A stretch of DNA of 64,000 nucleotides from an uncultured Alphaproteobacteria bacterium (GCA_913051655.1 CAJXHI010000005.1:40727-104726); one strand, 5' to 3'; counted from the first letter of the stretch, positions 38,342-50,062 are shown. Notes: generated by a model not told the origin, from the letters alone. Program-made: numbers and translations.

Positions 38342-38989
38342 CTATCCTTCAAAGGTCACTTTCAAGGCAACGTCGAGGTCTTCCATTGTAACTGGCAATC
38401 CTAGGTCGACAAGGCTTGTGACACCATGCTCTGAAATACCGCAGGGTACGATTCCAGAGAAATGATCCAACTCGGGTTCCACATTGATGGATATACCATG
38501 AAAAGACACCCATGCGCGCAGTCGAATTCCGATAGCTGCAATTTTATCTTCAGCAATGTCTCCATTTGGATATTTTGGCTTTTCGGGGCGCTTGACCCAC
38601 ACGCCAACGCGACCCTCACGGATTTCACCTATGATGTTGAATTGGTTGAGCGTTGCGATGACCCAAGTCTCCAAGAACTTTACAAAGGCGCGCACGTCTC
38701 GTCCCCGACGATTCAGGTCAAGCATCACATAGATCACACGTTGCCCCGGCCCGTGGTAGGTATATTGACCGCCGCGCTTTGTGGAGTATACGGGAAAACG
38801 ATTTGCGGAAAGAAGGTCCTCTTTGCGCGCGCTGGTGCCTGCGGTATAAGTCGGTGGATGTTCGAGGAGCCAGATGGCCTCAGATGATTTGCCTTGTACA
38901 ATTTGTTGCACGCGGCGCTCCATAAAGGCTTCTGCTTCGCAATAGTCGACCAAGCCGCTGCTGGTGATCCACTCCACATCGTATGTCAT
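38342..38989 (-). CDS. lipB: Lipoyl(octanoyl) transferase
   Basis: LipB moves octanoate from acyl carrier protein to lipoate-dependent enzymes such as pyruvate dehydrogenase. The 215-residue protein has [35 protein letters not shown], the lysine segment [20 protein letters not shown] and the acyl-cysteine region [20 protein letters not shown] 38989 ([12 protein letters not shown]) is the family-like start; an in-frame ATG at 39052 adds a basic, atypical leader. The 200 bases downstream toward ctaD hold nothing recognisable. Confidence 0.95.
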   Translation of the reverse strand: MTYDVEWITSSGLVDYCEAEAFMERRVQQIVQGKSSEAIWLLEHPPTYTAGTSARKEDLLSANRFPVYSTKRGGQYTYHGPGQRVIYVMLDLNRRGRDVRAFVKFLETWVIATLNQFNIIGEIREGRVGVWVKRPEKPKYPNGDIAEDKIAAIGIRLRAWVSFHGISINVEPELDHFSGIVPCGISEHGVTSLVDLGLPVTMEDLDVALKVTFEG

Positions 38990-39165
38990 CGCTGTAAGCC
39001 TCTTACTCTGAAGGCATGGTTCTAATTTGAATGCCCTACGAATACGCGCCATAGCCTTGTTGCGCCTAATAAGTACTCATGTCGCACCTAAGCGGGATAA
39101 ATTCAACTCTCTCAAGGCCTAGAAATTCATTGCTTCGCATGTGCGCAGGTTGTAGCACACGAGAT

Positions 39166-39777
39166 ATGGAGAGTTTGGATCATATCGTGCTGGCTTCTAA
39201 TACATTGGAAGAAGGCGTAAATTACGTGCAAAATCGTTTGGGTGTTGATCTTGAAATGGGTGGCGAGCATGCATTATTCGGTACGCATAACCGATTACTT
39301 AGCCTTGGTGATTGTTATTTTGAAGTAATTGCGCGCAAATCTACGGCGGCGCCCGCAAAACGTTCTCTTTGGTTTGACTTGGAACGGTTTTCTGGGCCGC
39401 CGCGGGTGATTACATGGGTGTGTAGAACTGCTGATATGGCAAGGACTTTGTCAGCGCTGCCCTATAATCCAGGTATGGTTATCACTGTTACGCGTGACGA
39501 CCTTATCTGGGATTTGACAATTGCGGAGGATGGACGTCTGGCGATGGACGGTGCGGCGCCTTTAATCATTGATTGGAAAAACATCGCGCCCCCTACGCAA
39601 AGGTTGCCTGATGCGGGCTGCAGATTGAAACATATGACTGTGTTTCATGCTCACGCGGCACAACTGTCTGAATGGGGAGAGTACAGTCTGCAAGATCCGC
39701 GGATTTCTTTTAAAACTGCAGAAGAGGCCAAAATCACACTAACCCTTACGACTCCGAATGGCGATGTTGATTTATGA
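39166..39777 (+). CDS. VOC-fold (glyoxalase-like) protein
   Basis: The 203-residue protein begins MESLDHIVLASNTLEEGVNY, a vicinal-oxygen-chelate fold N-terminus, with HALFGTHNRLLSLGDCYFEV further on. It resembles the Glyoxalase_3 family (PF13468). Metal ligands cannot be assigned with certainty. The enzyme or binding function is unknown. An earlier in-frame start at 39079 lies within the promoter region. The stop overlaps the acetyltransferase start in ATGA, so the pair is co-translated. Confidence 0.8.
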   Translation: MESLDHIVLASNTLEEGVNYVQNRLGVDLEMGGEHALFGTHNRLLSLGDCYFEVIARKSTAAPAKRSLWFDLERFSGPPRVITWVCRTADMARTLSALPYNPGMVITVTRDDLIWDLTIAEDGRLAMDGAAPLIIDWKNIAPPTQRLPDAGCRLKHMTVFHAHAAQLSEWGEYSLQDPRISFKTAEEAKITLTLTTPNGDVDL

Positions 39778-40265
39778 TATCCATACGACCGGCGAATGAG
39801 GCAGATTCAGAGGCCATCACTGATCTCTGGAACCATTATATTCGCGAAACGGCAGTGACGTTTAATTCTATCGAAAAAACAGAGGATACTGTGAAAAAGG
39901 CTGTTTTGGAATGTTATAAGGACAAGCGCGCTTTTCTGGTGGCAGAAGAGCACAGAAGTTTGGTGGGGTTTTGCACATACTTCCAATTTCGACGCGGCAT
40001 TGGCTATGCAAAAACCATGGAGCATACAATTCTCACGCACCCAGAGGTACAAGCTATGGGGATCGGGCGCGCGTTGATGCAGCAGCTTTGCGCCCATGCT
40101 AAGGCTGAGGGGATCAAATCTCTCTGGGCGGGGGTTAGTGCAGACAACCCGGGCGGAGTTGCCTTTCACGAAAGCATTGGATTTTCGAGTATTGCGCGGC
40201 TACCGCAGGTCGGTCATAAATTTGATCGCTGGATTGATCTGATATTGTTGCAAAAAATGCTCTGA
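39774..40265 (+). CDS. GNAT-family N-acetyltransferase
   Basis: The 163-residue acetyltransferase resembles phosphinothricin/methionine sulfoximine acetyltransferases (Pat/Bar type). It begins MISIRPANEADSEAITDLWN and has IRETAVTFNSIEKTEDT. The acetyl-CoA loop lies in HPEVQAMGIGRALMQQLCAH, followed by SLWAGVSADNPGGVAFHESI and GFSSIARLPQVGHKFDRWID. The natural substrate is probably a small amino acid analogue, which is inference. It is coupled to the VOC gene by a four-base overlap. Confidence 0.9.
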   Translation: MISIRPANEADSEAITDLWNHYIRETAVTFNSIEKTEDTVKKAVLECYKDKRAFLVAEEHRSLVGFCTYFQFRRGIGYAKTMEHTILTHPEVQAMGIGRALMQQLCAHAKAEGIKSLWAGVSADNPGGVAFHESIGFSSIARLPQVGHKFDRWIDLILLQKML

Positions 40266-40380
40266 GCCAGAATAATTCACAGGATCCTTCATAGCAATTT
40301 GTACGAAAATTTACTACGTTTTTCTATAAATACCGTTATTTTACTGGAGAAATAGTAGCGAGAGCGTTAAGGGTCCGCCC

Positions 40381-41067
40381 ATGTCACTCTGGGCGCGCAT
40401 ATCCAAAGCTCTCTCTGGTTTGTCGATCGGGGAAGGATTGTCCGCAATCTTTGATCGGTTGCGTCAACCGCCAGAACGTTCAATTGGTTTTACTATCGCC
40501 GTGATTGCCTTATCGGCGAAAATGGCAAAGGCTGATGGCCAAGTGACTCGAGATGAGGTGACGGCCTTTCGCCAAGTATTTCATATTCCCGAGAATGCTC
40601 TGGCACAGGCCGCGCGTGTATTTAATCTTGCGCGTCAGGACGTTTCAGGCTTTGAGCTTTATGCCCGCAATATAGCCCGTATGTTCGGTGCCGGCGATCG
40701 GGTGTTGCATGATTTGATGGAGGGGTTGTTCCACATCGCTACGGCCGATGGGGAATATCATCCTAAAGAGAACGCATTTTTGAAAAAAGTGGCTTTTGAA
40801 TTTGGGCTAAGCGCAAATACTTTTCGTACCATTCGCGCGCGCTACGTGAAAGGTGCCCTCGATCCATATGAGGTACTAGGGGTGAGCAGAGATCAGAGTT
40901 TGGATGAGATTAAGCGCATTTGGCATCGATTGGTACGCGAAAGCCATCCCGATCAGATGATTGCCCGTGGCATACCCGAAGAAGCGGTAAAGCTCGCTGA
41001 AAAACGTTTGATATCCCTCAACGACGCCTTTGAAGCGATCGAAAAAGTAAAATCCCCAAAAGTCTGA
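40381..41067 (+). CDS. TerB-like and J-domain protein (DjlA-like)
   Basis: The 228-residue soluble protein has an N-terminal TerB-like helical domain (about 37-155, IALSAKMAKADGQVTRDEVT and LFHIATADGEYHPKENAFLK, two acidic repeats) and a C-terminal J domain (about 161-222, DPYEVLGVSRDQSLDEIKRI with HPD at 189-191 and LNDAFEAIEK). J domains stimulate DnaK. Unlike E. coli DjlA it has no N-terminal membrane segment. Upstream (40266-40380) is an AT-rich promoter-like stretch. Confidence 0.88.
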   Translation: MSLWARISKALSGLSIGEGLSAIFDRLRQPPERSIGFTIAVIALSAKMAKADGQVTRDEVTAFRQVFHIPENALAQAARVFNLARQDVSGFELYARNIARMFGAGDRVLHDLMEGLFHIATADGEYHPKENAFLKKVAFEFGLSANTFRTIRARYVKGALDPYEVLGVSRDQSLDEIKRIWHRLVRESHPDQMIARGIPEEAVKLAEKRLISLNDAFEAIEKVKSPKV

Positions 41068-41269
41068 GCGTTCAAACCGCCTAATGACCAGCCGAGCAAA
41101 AAATATGGGTAGAACCTTAACATCGGCGGATGTAGCCCTCATTTTGCCTTGCAATCGTGGTCCAGGACAGATGCATCGCGCATCATTTAATCAGTGATTG
41201 GGCCCAGTAAAGCCATACTGTGTGTCTGAAGCGCAGCACAAAATGCCTTTCTGCTATCTGTGATGAACA

Positions 41270-42388
<1,119 letters not shown>

Positions 42389-42508
42389 ACTAGGTCTTCT
42401 TGACCTGTTGCTATGTACTTCTTTGCGTTTAAGGTTGTTGGGACAACTTTGTAAGCAAGCAAAGACAGCTTTGAATGAATTTAAGCTTCGTAAACGCAAT
42501 TTGGCTAT

Positions 42509-44050
42509 CTAAACGGAAACACCGTAGCTTTGCGCCTTAATGGCTATGGCAAGCGATTGAAGCCTTGCGTCTGCTACCTCTCCGTAGAGCGCTGAGGCAA
42601 CACCGGGTAGAGATAATTGCAAGGCGCAAGTCTTTTCATTCCAGTGCAGTTGCGCTTGAGCAACCTCGTCTGACACCCAAAGCATTGCGCCCAATCGCAT
42701 TGCTTTGCCAAGAATTTCTGCCGATTTTACTTCATCTCCATTGAGAATCCGAAACATCCAAGAAAAAATTTCATCATCGCGTTTATTAGTGTAACGATGC
42801 ATCAAAGCTATGGCCAAAAACATCCGCTCTGAATGTTTAAGCCCGCCCAAGTTAGCACGGGTTGCGTTGTCAAAACATACCTCTGCACGATAATCAGGAT
42901 GCGCACGCCAGCTCACATCATGCAAAAGGCAAGCTGCGCGAATGATACGCAATAAGTCTGGACCGGCGTCCTTAAACAGGGGGCGTACGAAATTATAAAT
43001 TGATTTGCCCATACCGGGCACACGCGCGTCTTTTATTTCCGACATTTTGCAGGCTTCGATCAAGGGATCTCTTGCGCGAATATCATCCGACATTTGTTGA
43101 TACAAAAGTCCCTCCCGTAAACCATAGCTTGAAATTGCGATATCCTTAGGTTCAAACACGTCCAATAATTCACACAAGACTTCTCCTGCATAGGGTAATA
43201 AGGACATTCGTGACTGGGAAATACCACAGAGGTTTTGCAAGGCTTCTAAGCCGACTTCTTCCAGAAAGGCTAAGGTTTTTGCCACTGAACTGCTCCCCAT
43301 ACGGTATTCGTGCACAACACGTAGCGGATAATCTGTTCTTTGCATGTCGACCCGCGCCAAGGCACGCCAAGATCCGCCCACCAGAAATAGCCTGTTCTGT
43401 TGCGGACCCATGTCAGCCGCCAGACGGCGCATCGTTTTACGGATATAAGCCTGCCGCGCGGCACCACCGCCTTGCAATTCCTGAAGCTTTAAGGGACCAA
43501 GATCAGAGGTAACGCTACGCCCAACCAAACCGTGGTTAATCTCTGCCAATTCCATCGATGACCCGCCAAGATCGCAAACAAGCCCAAAGGACTCTGGCCA
43601 ACCTAAAAGAACGCCTTGCGCAGATAGTTGCGCCTCTTCCGCGCCATCAATCACCCAGATTTTTTGCTCCGTCTGTTCAAATACCTGCTGACAAAATTCA
43701 AGCCCATCTTTGGCTTTGCGTACAGCTGCGGTGGCAACAGCTGTTACTTCACTTATGCCCATAGCTGTGGTGAGGAATTTGAAACGCCGGATCGCTGCAA
43801 TCGCGCGTTCCTTGCCTTCCGAATTTAAATAGCCTGTCGTGGACAGACCCTCGCCCAGCCGGCACATAAGCTTTTCATTGTAAAAATAAGAAGGTGAGCG
43901 CGCTGCTCCATCAAAGACGACCAATCGTACAGAATTTGATCCGACATCCAGCACTGCAATTTTTGACAAACGACGTTCGTCAAGCTGTGGCAAGACTGGC
44001 TTTTCGTATGGGTTTAATGCGCCTTTTTGCGATGCGGATTGTTGAAGCAT
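42509..44050 (-). CDS. Exopolyphosphatase/ppGpp phosphohydrolase family protein (Ppx/GppA)
   Basis: The 513-residue protein has the ASKHA phosphatase fold: AVLDVGSNSVRLVVFDGAAR (32-51), VATAAVRKAKDGLEF, VCDLGGSSMELAEINHG and FLVGGSWRALARVD. It is followed by an HD-like helical C-terminal half with LLHDVSWRAHPDYRAE and LALMHRYTNK-like pieces. It cleaves polyphosphate and/or pppGpp in the cytosol; the two roles cannot be separated here. Its length is like the long Ppx type. The Hda-like gene lies just upstream on the same strand, 57 bases away. Confidence 0.92.
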   Translation of the reverse strand: MLQQSASQKGALNPYEKPVLPQLDERRLSKIAVLDVGSNSVRLVVFDGAARSPSYFYNEKLMCRLGEGLSTTGYLNSEGKERAIAAIRRFKFLTTAMGISEVTAVATAAVRKAKDGLEFCQQVFEQTEQKIWVIDGAEEAQLSAQGVLLGWPESFGLVCDLGGSSMELAEINHGLVGRSVTSDLGPLKLQELQGGGAARQAYIRKTMRRLAADMGPQQNRLFLVGGSWRALARVDMQRTDYPLRVVHEYRMGSSSVAKTLAFLEEVGLEALQNLCGISQSRMSLLPYAGEVLCELLDVFEPKDIAISSYGLREGLLYQQMSDDIRARDPLIEACKMSEIKDARVPGMGKSIYNFVRPLFKDAGPDLLRIIRAACLLHDVSWRAHPDYRAEVCFDNATRANLGGLKHSERMFLAIALMHRYTNKRDDEIFSWMFRILNGDEVKSAEILGKAMRLGAMLWVSDEVAQAQLHWNEKTCALQLSLPGVASALYGEVADARLQSLAIAIKAQSYGVSV

Positions 44051-44107
44051 AAGAGCTTTAACCTCGACTTAATTTGCATTAACCTATGCAGGCTCGACGC
44101 GCTGTGG

Positions 44108-44785
44108 TCAATCAGAGTCTGTCTCGAATTCGTCCAAAATATTTTTCGCCAAATTCCGACCGATAGCCCGCTTTTTGCTGAGAGCTACTTGATCGGCACG
44201 TTCGACGAAACGGCGTGCCGCGTCATGCGACCGTTCCAGCCGTTTTAACAGATATTGCAGAACCTCGGGAGCTGGGAATAATTGGCGATCAGAGAACTGT
44301 TTTGCAAGTAGTGCTGTGAAAAGCCTGTCATCTGGGTGCTCCAACGCCACGTGGCGGGTACCTTGAATGCGTGAGTCGAGATCTGGCAAAACGATCTTCC
44401 AACGGTTTGGACTGCCCTGACCAGTCATCAAGAGGTGAAATCCTTTTTGCTGTAAAAGGTTATGCGTGTGAAAAAGGGTTTTTTCCTGTGCATCCATACC
44501 TGCAATGGTATGCACGTCTTCGACCAACAGGTGCGTCTGAGACAACGCTTCGGGATCGAAAATTTTTTTTGCGGCGACCACCTTGGCAGCGCTCATTTTT
44601 GCCCAGATACGGGACAGATGCGTCTTTCCAGAAGATTTTGGGCCAGTCAGCACATGTTTTCTCAAGGGCCAATTTTTCCATTCTTCCACAAATTGAACGG
44701 CCATTTCATTGCTGCTCGATATAAAGAAATCACCCCGGTCATGTGACGGTAAAAAAGAAAGATCAAACGTAAACTGTGTGGCCAT
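44108..44785 (-). CDS. hdaA: Hda-like DnaA-paralogous AAA+ protein
   Basis: The 225-residue AAA+ protein is related to DnaA domain III and Hda, which with the sliding clamp promotes DnaA-ATP hydrolysis after initiation. It begins MATQFTFDLSFLPSHDRGDF, with the Walker A-like VLTGPKSSGKTHLSRIW, Walker B HLLVEDVHTIAG and a C-terminal lid with LLKRLERSHDAARRFVERAD. There is no helix-turn-helix domain IV, so it is not DnaA. ATG 44785 shares its A with the TAA stop of the upstream permease gene, indicating coupling. A longer in-frame start at 44953 lies inside that gene. Confidence 0.88.
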   Translation of the reverse strand: MATQFTFDLSFLPSHDRGDFFISSSNEMAVQFVEEWKNWPLRKHVLTGPKSSGKTHLSRIWAKMSAAKVVAAKKIFDPEALSQTHLLVEDVHTIAGMDAQEKTLFHTHNLLQQKGFHLLMTGQGSPNRWKIVLPDLDSRIQGTRHVALEHPDDRLFTALLAKQFSDRQLFPAPEVLQYLLKRLERSHDAARRFVERADQVALSKKRAIGRNLAKNILDEFETDSD

Positions 44786-45888
44786 TAGCACCCATCGTCT
44801 TTGCCGCTTGCCCCGTGGTAAAGGGGGCCAGCTGTATATTGATTCGTTCCAAAGCGGACCAGAACGCCAATGCTCGCAGCAACCGGAACGGAGATTAACA
44901 TTCCAACAAATCCAAATAATGCACCAAATGCAGACAGGGCTAGCAACAGCCATACAGGATGCAAGCCGATAGATCCTCCCACAAGTTTGGGCGTCAGGTA
45001 ATTGCCTTCAATCACTTGCCCAACTAAAAAGATACCTCCGATAGTCGCCAGTTTATCCCACTCACCCCAAAATTCAAAAATCCCAAGCCCAATGGCCAAA
45101 GCCCCTCCCATGATGGAGCCGAGGTAAGGGATAAAGGTAACCAAACCAGCAAAAAAACCGACCGCGAAGCCAAAACTTAATCCCACCATCCAAAGGGAAA
45201 AGGCATAATAGGTTCCCAAGATCAAACAAACTGATCCCATCCCGCGTATGAAAGCGGACAGCGTTCTGTCTATCTCGCCCGCAAGTGAACGGATGGTATT
45301 TACATGATCTCGCGGCAGAAGAGCGTCGATGCGAGCAATCATATTGTCCCAGTCCAGAAGCATGTAAATGGTGACCACCGGCACCACCAGGATCAAGATG
45401 GTGATATTTACCAGTGACATCGCAGAACTCATCAAGGCGTCAAGAAGGCTTTTACCGACGCTCTGAAACAGTGTTTCTGCCCTTGCGCGGATAAAGGCTG
45501 CAATGTCTTCAAAGTTTTTGTGAAGATCAATGTTTTCCCCAATAGCAGCAGGTAAAATGCTGACCAGCCGCTCCTGAATTTCTGTGATTTTGCCCGGTGA
45601 AAAAGAAATTGATTTGAGCGCACCGAGTTGAGCAATCACAACATTTAGAACAAAAAGTGCAAGGGGTAGCAAAAGGATCAAGGCCGCAAGAGAAATCACT
45701 AAGACCGCTTTGGTCCTGCTAAGGCCTATAGCCTCCAATCGATCGGCCACTGGATCAAGAAGATAGGCAATCGAAGCTCCTATCACAAAGGGTAAAAGTA
45801 CATCGTTGAGCACCCAGAAAGCCAATAATAAGATGACTGTGGCGGTGCCCCAGTATAGGGCTTGTTGTCTGGCTGGAAGGGCCATCAT
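44785..45888 (-). CDS. AI-2E/PerM-family permease
   Basis: The polytopic membrane protein has about 367 residues and roughly eight helices. The first is WGTATVILLLAFWVLNDVLL, and a central pair surrounds GSVCLILGTYYAFSLWMVGL. Family signatures are FVIGASIAYLLDPVADRLEA, FFAGLVTFIPYLGSIMGGAL and GNYLTPKLVGGSIGLHPVWL, ending in VGMLISVPVAASIGVL. Members are putative exporters and the substrate is unknown. The start is uncertain: MMALPARQQ at 45888 is used, but in-frame ATGs at 45924 and 45945 are possible. It is followed directly by hdaA, an arrangement I recall from other alphaproteobacteria. Confidence 0.87.
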   Translation of the reverse strand: MMALPARQQALYWGTATVILLLAFWVLNDVLLPFVIGASIAYLLDPVADRLEAIGLSRTKAVLVISLAALILLLPLALFVLNVVIAQLGALKSISFSPGKITEIQERLVSILPAAIGENIDLHKNFEDIAAFIRARAETLFQSVGKSLLDALMSSAMSLVNITILILVVPVVTIYMLLDWDNMIARIDALLPRDHVNTIRSLAGEIDRTLSAFIRGMGSVCLILGTYYAFSLWMVGLSFGFAVGFFAGLVTFIPYLGSIMGGALAIGLGIFEFWGEWDKLATIGGIFLVGQVIEGNYLTPKLVGGSIGLHPVWLLLALSAFGALFGFVGMLISVPVAASIGVLVRFGTNQYTAGPLYHGASGKDDGC

Positions 45889-46041
45889 TTTCCTATCAAT
45901 ACATTTATTATCAATGTGTCGCATCTGCGGCGTGGATGCAAGCATCTGAAGTCTGTCTTAGGTGGTTCACTGCGTCTCCTATGTTGCCAATCAAACGACT
46001 TCGGGCTAAAGGATGGCGATATTACCCGATGAGGATGCATC

Positions 46042-47379
46042 ATGCTACTGTCCCGTTATTTTTTGCCAGTTCTGAAAGAAAATCCTGCAGAAGCCCAGAT
46101 CGCTAGCCATCGTTTGATGCTGCGGGCAGGGATGATCAAACAATCCAGTGCAGGCATATATTCTTGGTTGCCTTTGGGCTTCAAGATTCTTCGTAAACTG
46201 GAAAATATTGTGCATGAAGAACAAGTTCGTGCAGGCCATATTCCAATGTTGATGCCAACGCTGCAATCAGCCGATCTCTGGCGTGAAAGCGGTCGCTATG
46301 AAGCTTATGGTCAGGAAATGTTGCGAATTAAGGACCGCCATGAGCGCGATATGCTGTATGGCCCGACCAACGAAGAACTGATCACTGATATCTTTCGCAC
46401 CCATGTGGGAAGCTACAAAGACCTCCCCATGACGCTTTACCACATCCAATGGAAATTCCGTGATGAAATCCGCCCTCGCTTTGGTGTGATGCGAGGCCGA
46501 GAATTTTTTATGAAAGACGGTTATAATTTTGACGTTGACCATGACAGTGCTTTACATGCGTACAATCGTCACTTGGTCAGTTATCTGCGCACATATGAAC
46601 GCATGGGGCTTCAGGCTATTCCCATGCGTGCTGACAGTGGGCCGATTGGTGGAGTCGATACGCATGAATTTTTGGTGCTCGCAGATACCGGCGAGTCCGA
46701 GGTGTTTTATGACAGCGCCATTACAGATTTGAAGATAGGTGATCGGGATGTGGATTATGATAGCTACGAAGATTGTGCTACGGTCCTTAAGGAATGGACA
46801 ACCCCCTACGCTCGCACTGATGAAACCCATGACGACGCTTTGTTTGATGCAATTCCGCAAGAACGCCAAAGAAAAAGCCGTGGTATCGAAGTGGGTCAGA
46901 TCTTTTACTTTGGAACAAAATATTCAGAAGCGATGGGTGCAACGGTAGTTAGCGAAAGTGGTGAGCGCGTGCCTGTGCACATGGGGAGCCATGGCATTGG
47001 TGTTTCCCGCCTTATCGGTGCGATTATTGAGGCATCCCATGATGAGAATGGTATTATCTGGCCTGAAGGCGTTACCCCGTTTCATTGTGGTATCGTGAAC
47101 CTCAAACAGGGTGACAGTGAAACGAATGCAGCCTGTGATGCCTTGTATAATGGTCTGAGGGCGCTTGGCCTAGATCCTCTCTACGATGATCGAAAGGAAA
47201 GAGCTGGGGGTAAATTTGCGACTATGGATCTTATTGGTCTGCCGTGGCGAATCACTGTGGGACCTCGTGGGCTAAATAATGGGGTGGTCGAACTCACGTC
47301 GCGTCGCACAGGTCACAGTCAGGAAATGCCAGTCGAAACAGCCCTTGAAAGGGTCGTAGCGATATACGCGTCCCATTAA
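46042..47379 (+). CDS. proS: Prolyl-tRNA synthetase
   Basis: The 445-residue class II synthetase charges tRNA-Pro. It is the short alphaproteobacterial form lacking the editing insertion of about 180 residues found in E. coli ProS. Motifs are [20 protein letters not shown], the TNEE motif in [34 protein letters not shown] and [18 protein letters not shown]. The anticodon-binding C-terminal domain has [20 protein letters not shown]. It is divergent from the PerM-like gene across about 100 to 150 bases. Confidence 0.97.
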   Translation: MLLSRYFLPVLKENPAEAQIASHRLMLRAGMIKQSSAGIYSWLPLGFKILRKLENIVHEEQVRAGHIPMLMPTLQSADLWRESGRYEAYGQEMLRIKDRHERDMLYGPTNEELITDIFRTHVGSYKDLPMTLYHIQWKFRDEIRPRFGVMRGREFFMKDGYNFDVDHDSALHAYNRHLVSYLRTYERMGLQAIPMRADSGPIGGVDTHEFLVLADTGESEVFYDSAITDLKIGDRDVDYDSYEDCATVLKEWTTPYARTDETHDDALFDAIPQERQRKSRGIEVGQIFYFGTKYSEAMGATVVSESGERVPVHMGSHGIGVSRLIGAIIEASHDENGIIWPEGVTPFHCGIVNLKQGDSETNAACDALYNGLRALGLDPLYDDRKERAGGKFATMDLIGLPWRITVGPRGLNNGVVELTSRRTGHSQEMPVETALERVVAIYASH

Positions 47380-48401
47380 GGTGCCAGTAAGGTAATGCCG
47401 CGCTGGTTTTCAAAGCCGGCTGGCTTGACTGACAAACGTGGCCGCGTATGCAATTGCGCAGAAGTCACCAAATAGGCTCATAAGTAACTTTGTCAACTGT
47501 CTGCTCGCATAAACCTTAATAGGCGTTTTCCTTTTTAATTTGAATAAAAACTTTTGGGAATTTGCTCAGATCGTATTGAAACACTGCTTTAATGGCGATC
47601 CACAATTTCGGCGGAGCCTAAGCGGACGAAATGATTCTCATTGGATAAATCGAGGAGCCGATTTCCATGGCCATCTTTTTCAAAACAAATCTATACCATT
47701 TATCCCAGATCGTCTGCATTAATATAGCAGAATATAGTCTGGCGCCTCCGGTCGGGATGGTAAATATATTAATGAAAGTCATGTTCGTATTCAGTAGGTC
47801 TTATGACTTTGTTGTCGCTCAGCCATTATATATGGCGGCGGGTTCGTTTTTAAAAACTCCGCGCTGTTGACGCCGTAACTTTACATTATCGCTCTTCTGA
47901 AGTATCCGAAAGACTGCCGCAAAGCGGACCAAGGCGTCAAATGCAGGAATACCTATCCAGTAGGTAAGTTCGCAATAATTTGAATCACTGCTCATCACAT
48001 CATAGACTTTGCTTGCGTTCGTGACGTCGGTGAGGCGGGTCATGACTTGTGGATCATCAAATATAACCTAATCCAGTTTAGGATTGTTGGAACGTGATCC
48101 AGTAAGTATCGAATGCTGCAGAACCCTGCCTTACCATATTCACTTTAAATCGTATTATCGCCGCTGACCTCTGTACATGAAATGGTGTCAGTTTAAAATT
48201 TGTCTGATCCCGATCCTAGATGTTTTCTGTCTGATTTCATAGTTCAGTTTTGACGCCCAAAAGAGCCATGAGCGGCTGTCCCTTGTTATTCTAAATATAA
48301 AAGCAAGATTTGGTAGGCTTTGCACCAAACCTTATGTGTCATTATGTTTCCTTACTAAGAAATAAAGAGTACTGTGCCATGAAATCTTCCTAAGGTGTCA
48401 A
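47380..48401. other. Gap with possible dead gene, unassigned
   Basis: No intact gene was recognised in this kilobase. The minus strand reads as connected coding-like pieces broken by stops and frameshifts: FKVNMVRQGSAAFDTYWITF (about 48080-48160), VMTRLTDVTNASKVYDVMSS (47985-48046), YWIGIPAFDALVRFAAVFRI (47900-47960) and AILMQTIWDKWYRFVLKK (47680-47740). I could not assign a family. The right end should hold the promoter of the MFS gene. Confidence 0.35.
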
Positions 48402-49577
48402 TTGGAAAACAATGAATTAAAGCAGTGGTTCATATTGGTCGGTCTCCTTCTGGGGGTGACGATTACCAATGGTTTTGCCCGATTTGCTTATGGATTGCTT
48501 TTGCCTGCGATGCAAATTGAAATGGGTTGGAATTACAGTCAAGCAGGGTGGCTCAGCACAATAAATGCCTTTGGATATATACTTGGGGCAATTCTCACTA
48601 TGATCATGGTGAGAACGATAGCTTCTCAAAAACTATTTGCATTTGGATTAACCACGACGTCTTTGGTCTTAACTATGACGGGCTTGTTCACGACGATTGA
48701 AATGCAGTACCTTCTAAGATTTTTGGCTGGATTATTAGGAGCAATTTCATTTTCAACAGCTGGTGCTCTTGCCTCCGGCCTTTTTAAAGAAAATCCAAAG
48801 CGCAACGCGCTCTCAATTGCAATTCTATTTGGAACAGGGGGTGGGTTAGGTATCGTGCTCGCTGCGTCCTTTATCCCTCTTATGATTGATCTTCGTGGAA
48901 ATGCAGCTTGGCCACATTGCTGGTTGGTTATTGGACTGGCCAGCATATTTTTTTCGCCATTTAGTCTTTGGGCAGCGCGTAATCTGCCCGTATCAACAAC
49001 CGCGGTTTCTGAAAAACAAAGTTTGCCAGTTTATAAAATGTTACCTGAATTTGTTGGATATGCTTGCTTTGGTTTGGGCTATATCGTTTATCTGACTTTT
49101 TTGTCAGCATGGATGGTGTCTCAGGCCTTGGGTTCGATTTCGATCGCCTTCATCTGGATCGTTCTTGGAGTTTGCATATGTGTTTCACCCTTTGTTTGGA
49201 AACCTGTTTTTGCAAAGTTTGATAATGGCGCACCGCTTTCACTCATTCTGATATGCATTGCGATTGGGTCAAGTATACCTATCCTGTCGTCCGCCTTTTG
49301 GGTATTGATCGTTTCTTCAGCGATATTTGGTATTGCCGTATTTATGGCACCAGGTGCGATCACAAATTTCACAAGGAAAAACTTACCTGAGCGAATGTGG
49401 GCCTACTCAATCAGCTTGTTTACTGTGATTTTTGCCATCGCTCAGACTATCGGTCCCTACCTTGCGGGGATTATAGGGGACGTCTTTGACAACATTGGCT
49501 TTGGCCTGCTGATGGCATCTTTTGTTTTATTATTAGGCGCGCTTGTATCTTTACGCCAAAAACGTCTCATTGGCTGA
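48402..49577 (+). CDS. YbfB/YjiJ-family MFS transporter
   Basis: The 391-residue protein has about 12 membrane helices and belongs to the MFS_4 (YbfB/YjiJ) group. The hallmark is near the N-terminus: GFARFAYGLLLPAMQIEMGW, followed by SQAGWLSTINAFGYILGAIL. Later pieces are GTGGGLGIVLAASFIPLMID and GIAVFMAPGAITNFTRKNLP. The substrate is unknown. It starts at TTG 48402 with AAGGTG about five bases upstream; no in-frame ATG lies between the upstream stop and the first helix. It stands alone, at the start of the accessory region. Confidence 0.88.
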   Translation: MENNELKQWFILVGLLLGVTITNGFARFAYGLLLPAMQIEMGWNYSQAGWLSTINAFGYILGAILTMIMVRTIASQKLFAFGLTTTSLVLTMTGLFTTIEMQYLLRFLAGLLGAISFSTAGALASGLFKENPKRNALSIAILFGTGGGLGIVLAASFIPLMIDLRGNAAWPHCWLVIGLASIFFSPFSLWAARNLPVSTTAVSEKQSLPVYKMLPEFVGYACFGLGYIVYLTFLSAWMVSQALGSISIAFIWIVLGVCICVSPFVWKPVFAKFDNGAPLSLILICIAIGSSIPILSSAFWVLIVSSAIFGIAVFMAPGAITNFTRKNLPERMWAYSISLFTVIFAIAQTIGPYLAGIIGDVFDNIGFGLLMASFVLLLGALVSLRQKRLIG

Positions 49578-49616
49578 TTTCGAAATCTTGTTTAATAAAA
49601 AGATTGTTTTCACAAA

Positions 49617-49931
49617 ATGACACACTTACCTACGCACCGTGAGGTGTTAAATTTTTTTACAGGGGATCAGCTGATCGCTGCGCTTTATTCAAAGGCTAGT
49701 TCAGCTAAAAACGCTAAGGCAATAATTGTGAATGCGAGTCTTTGGAAGAAAAACAAAATTTTTATAACTGGGACACCCTATTTAAGTGTCAAGAATTACC
49801 AAACAACTGCAACGCCTCCCAACTTGCAGCATGCATTAACATTAATTTCGGTCGGCTATTTAGCGCAATGTAAGGCGCATCGCGATAAATCTATCAAACG
49901 ACCACCAAGCGATTTCAAAACTGCTCTTTGA
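49617..49931 (+). CDS. Possible small protein of unknown function
   Basis: A 104-codon frame starts at ATG 40 bases after the MFS gene. The product is basic, with no signal peptide or membrane segment, and includes MTHLPTHREVLNFFTGDQLI and LQHALTLISVGYLAQC. I recognise no family. The ribosome binding site is weak. It may be a genuine small gene co-transcribed with the transporter, or chance. Confidence 0.35.
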   Translation: MTHLPTHREVLNFFTGDQLIAALYSKASSAKNAKAIIVNASLWKKNKIFITGTPYLSVKNYQTTATPPNLQHALTLISVGYLAQCKAHRDKSIKRPPSDFKTAL

Positions 49932-50062
49932 GGTCTTGATGTGTGACATTTAGAAAATATCGTAGGCCTGCGACTTAACTTATTTGCGCATTCACTCTTG
50001 AATTGAGTGTTTCAAAATTGAATTTGCTTTTACACACAAAGTTTCACAATGACATATTTTCT

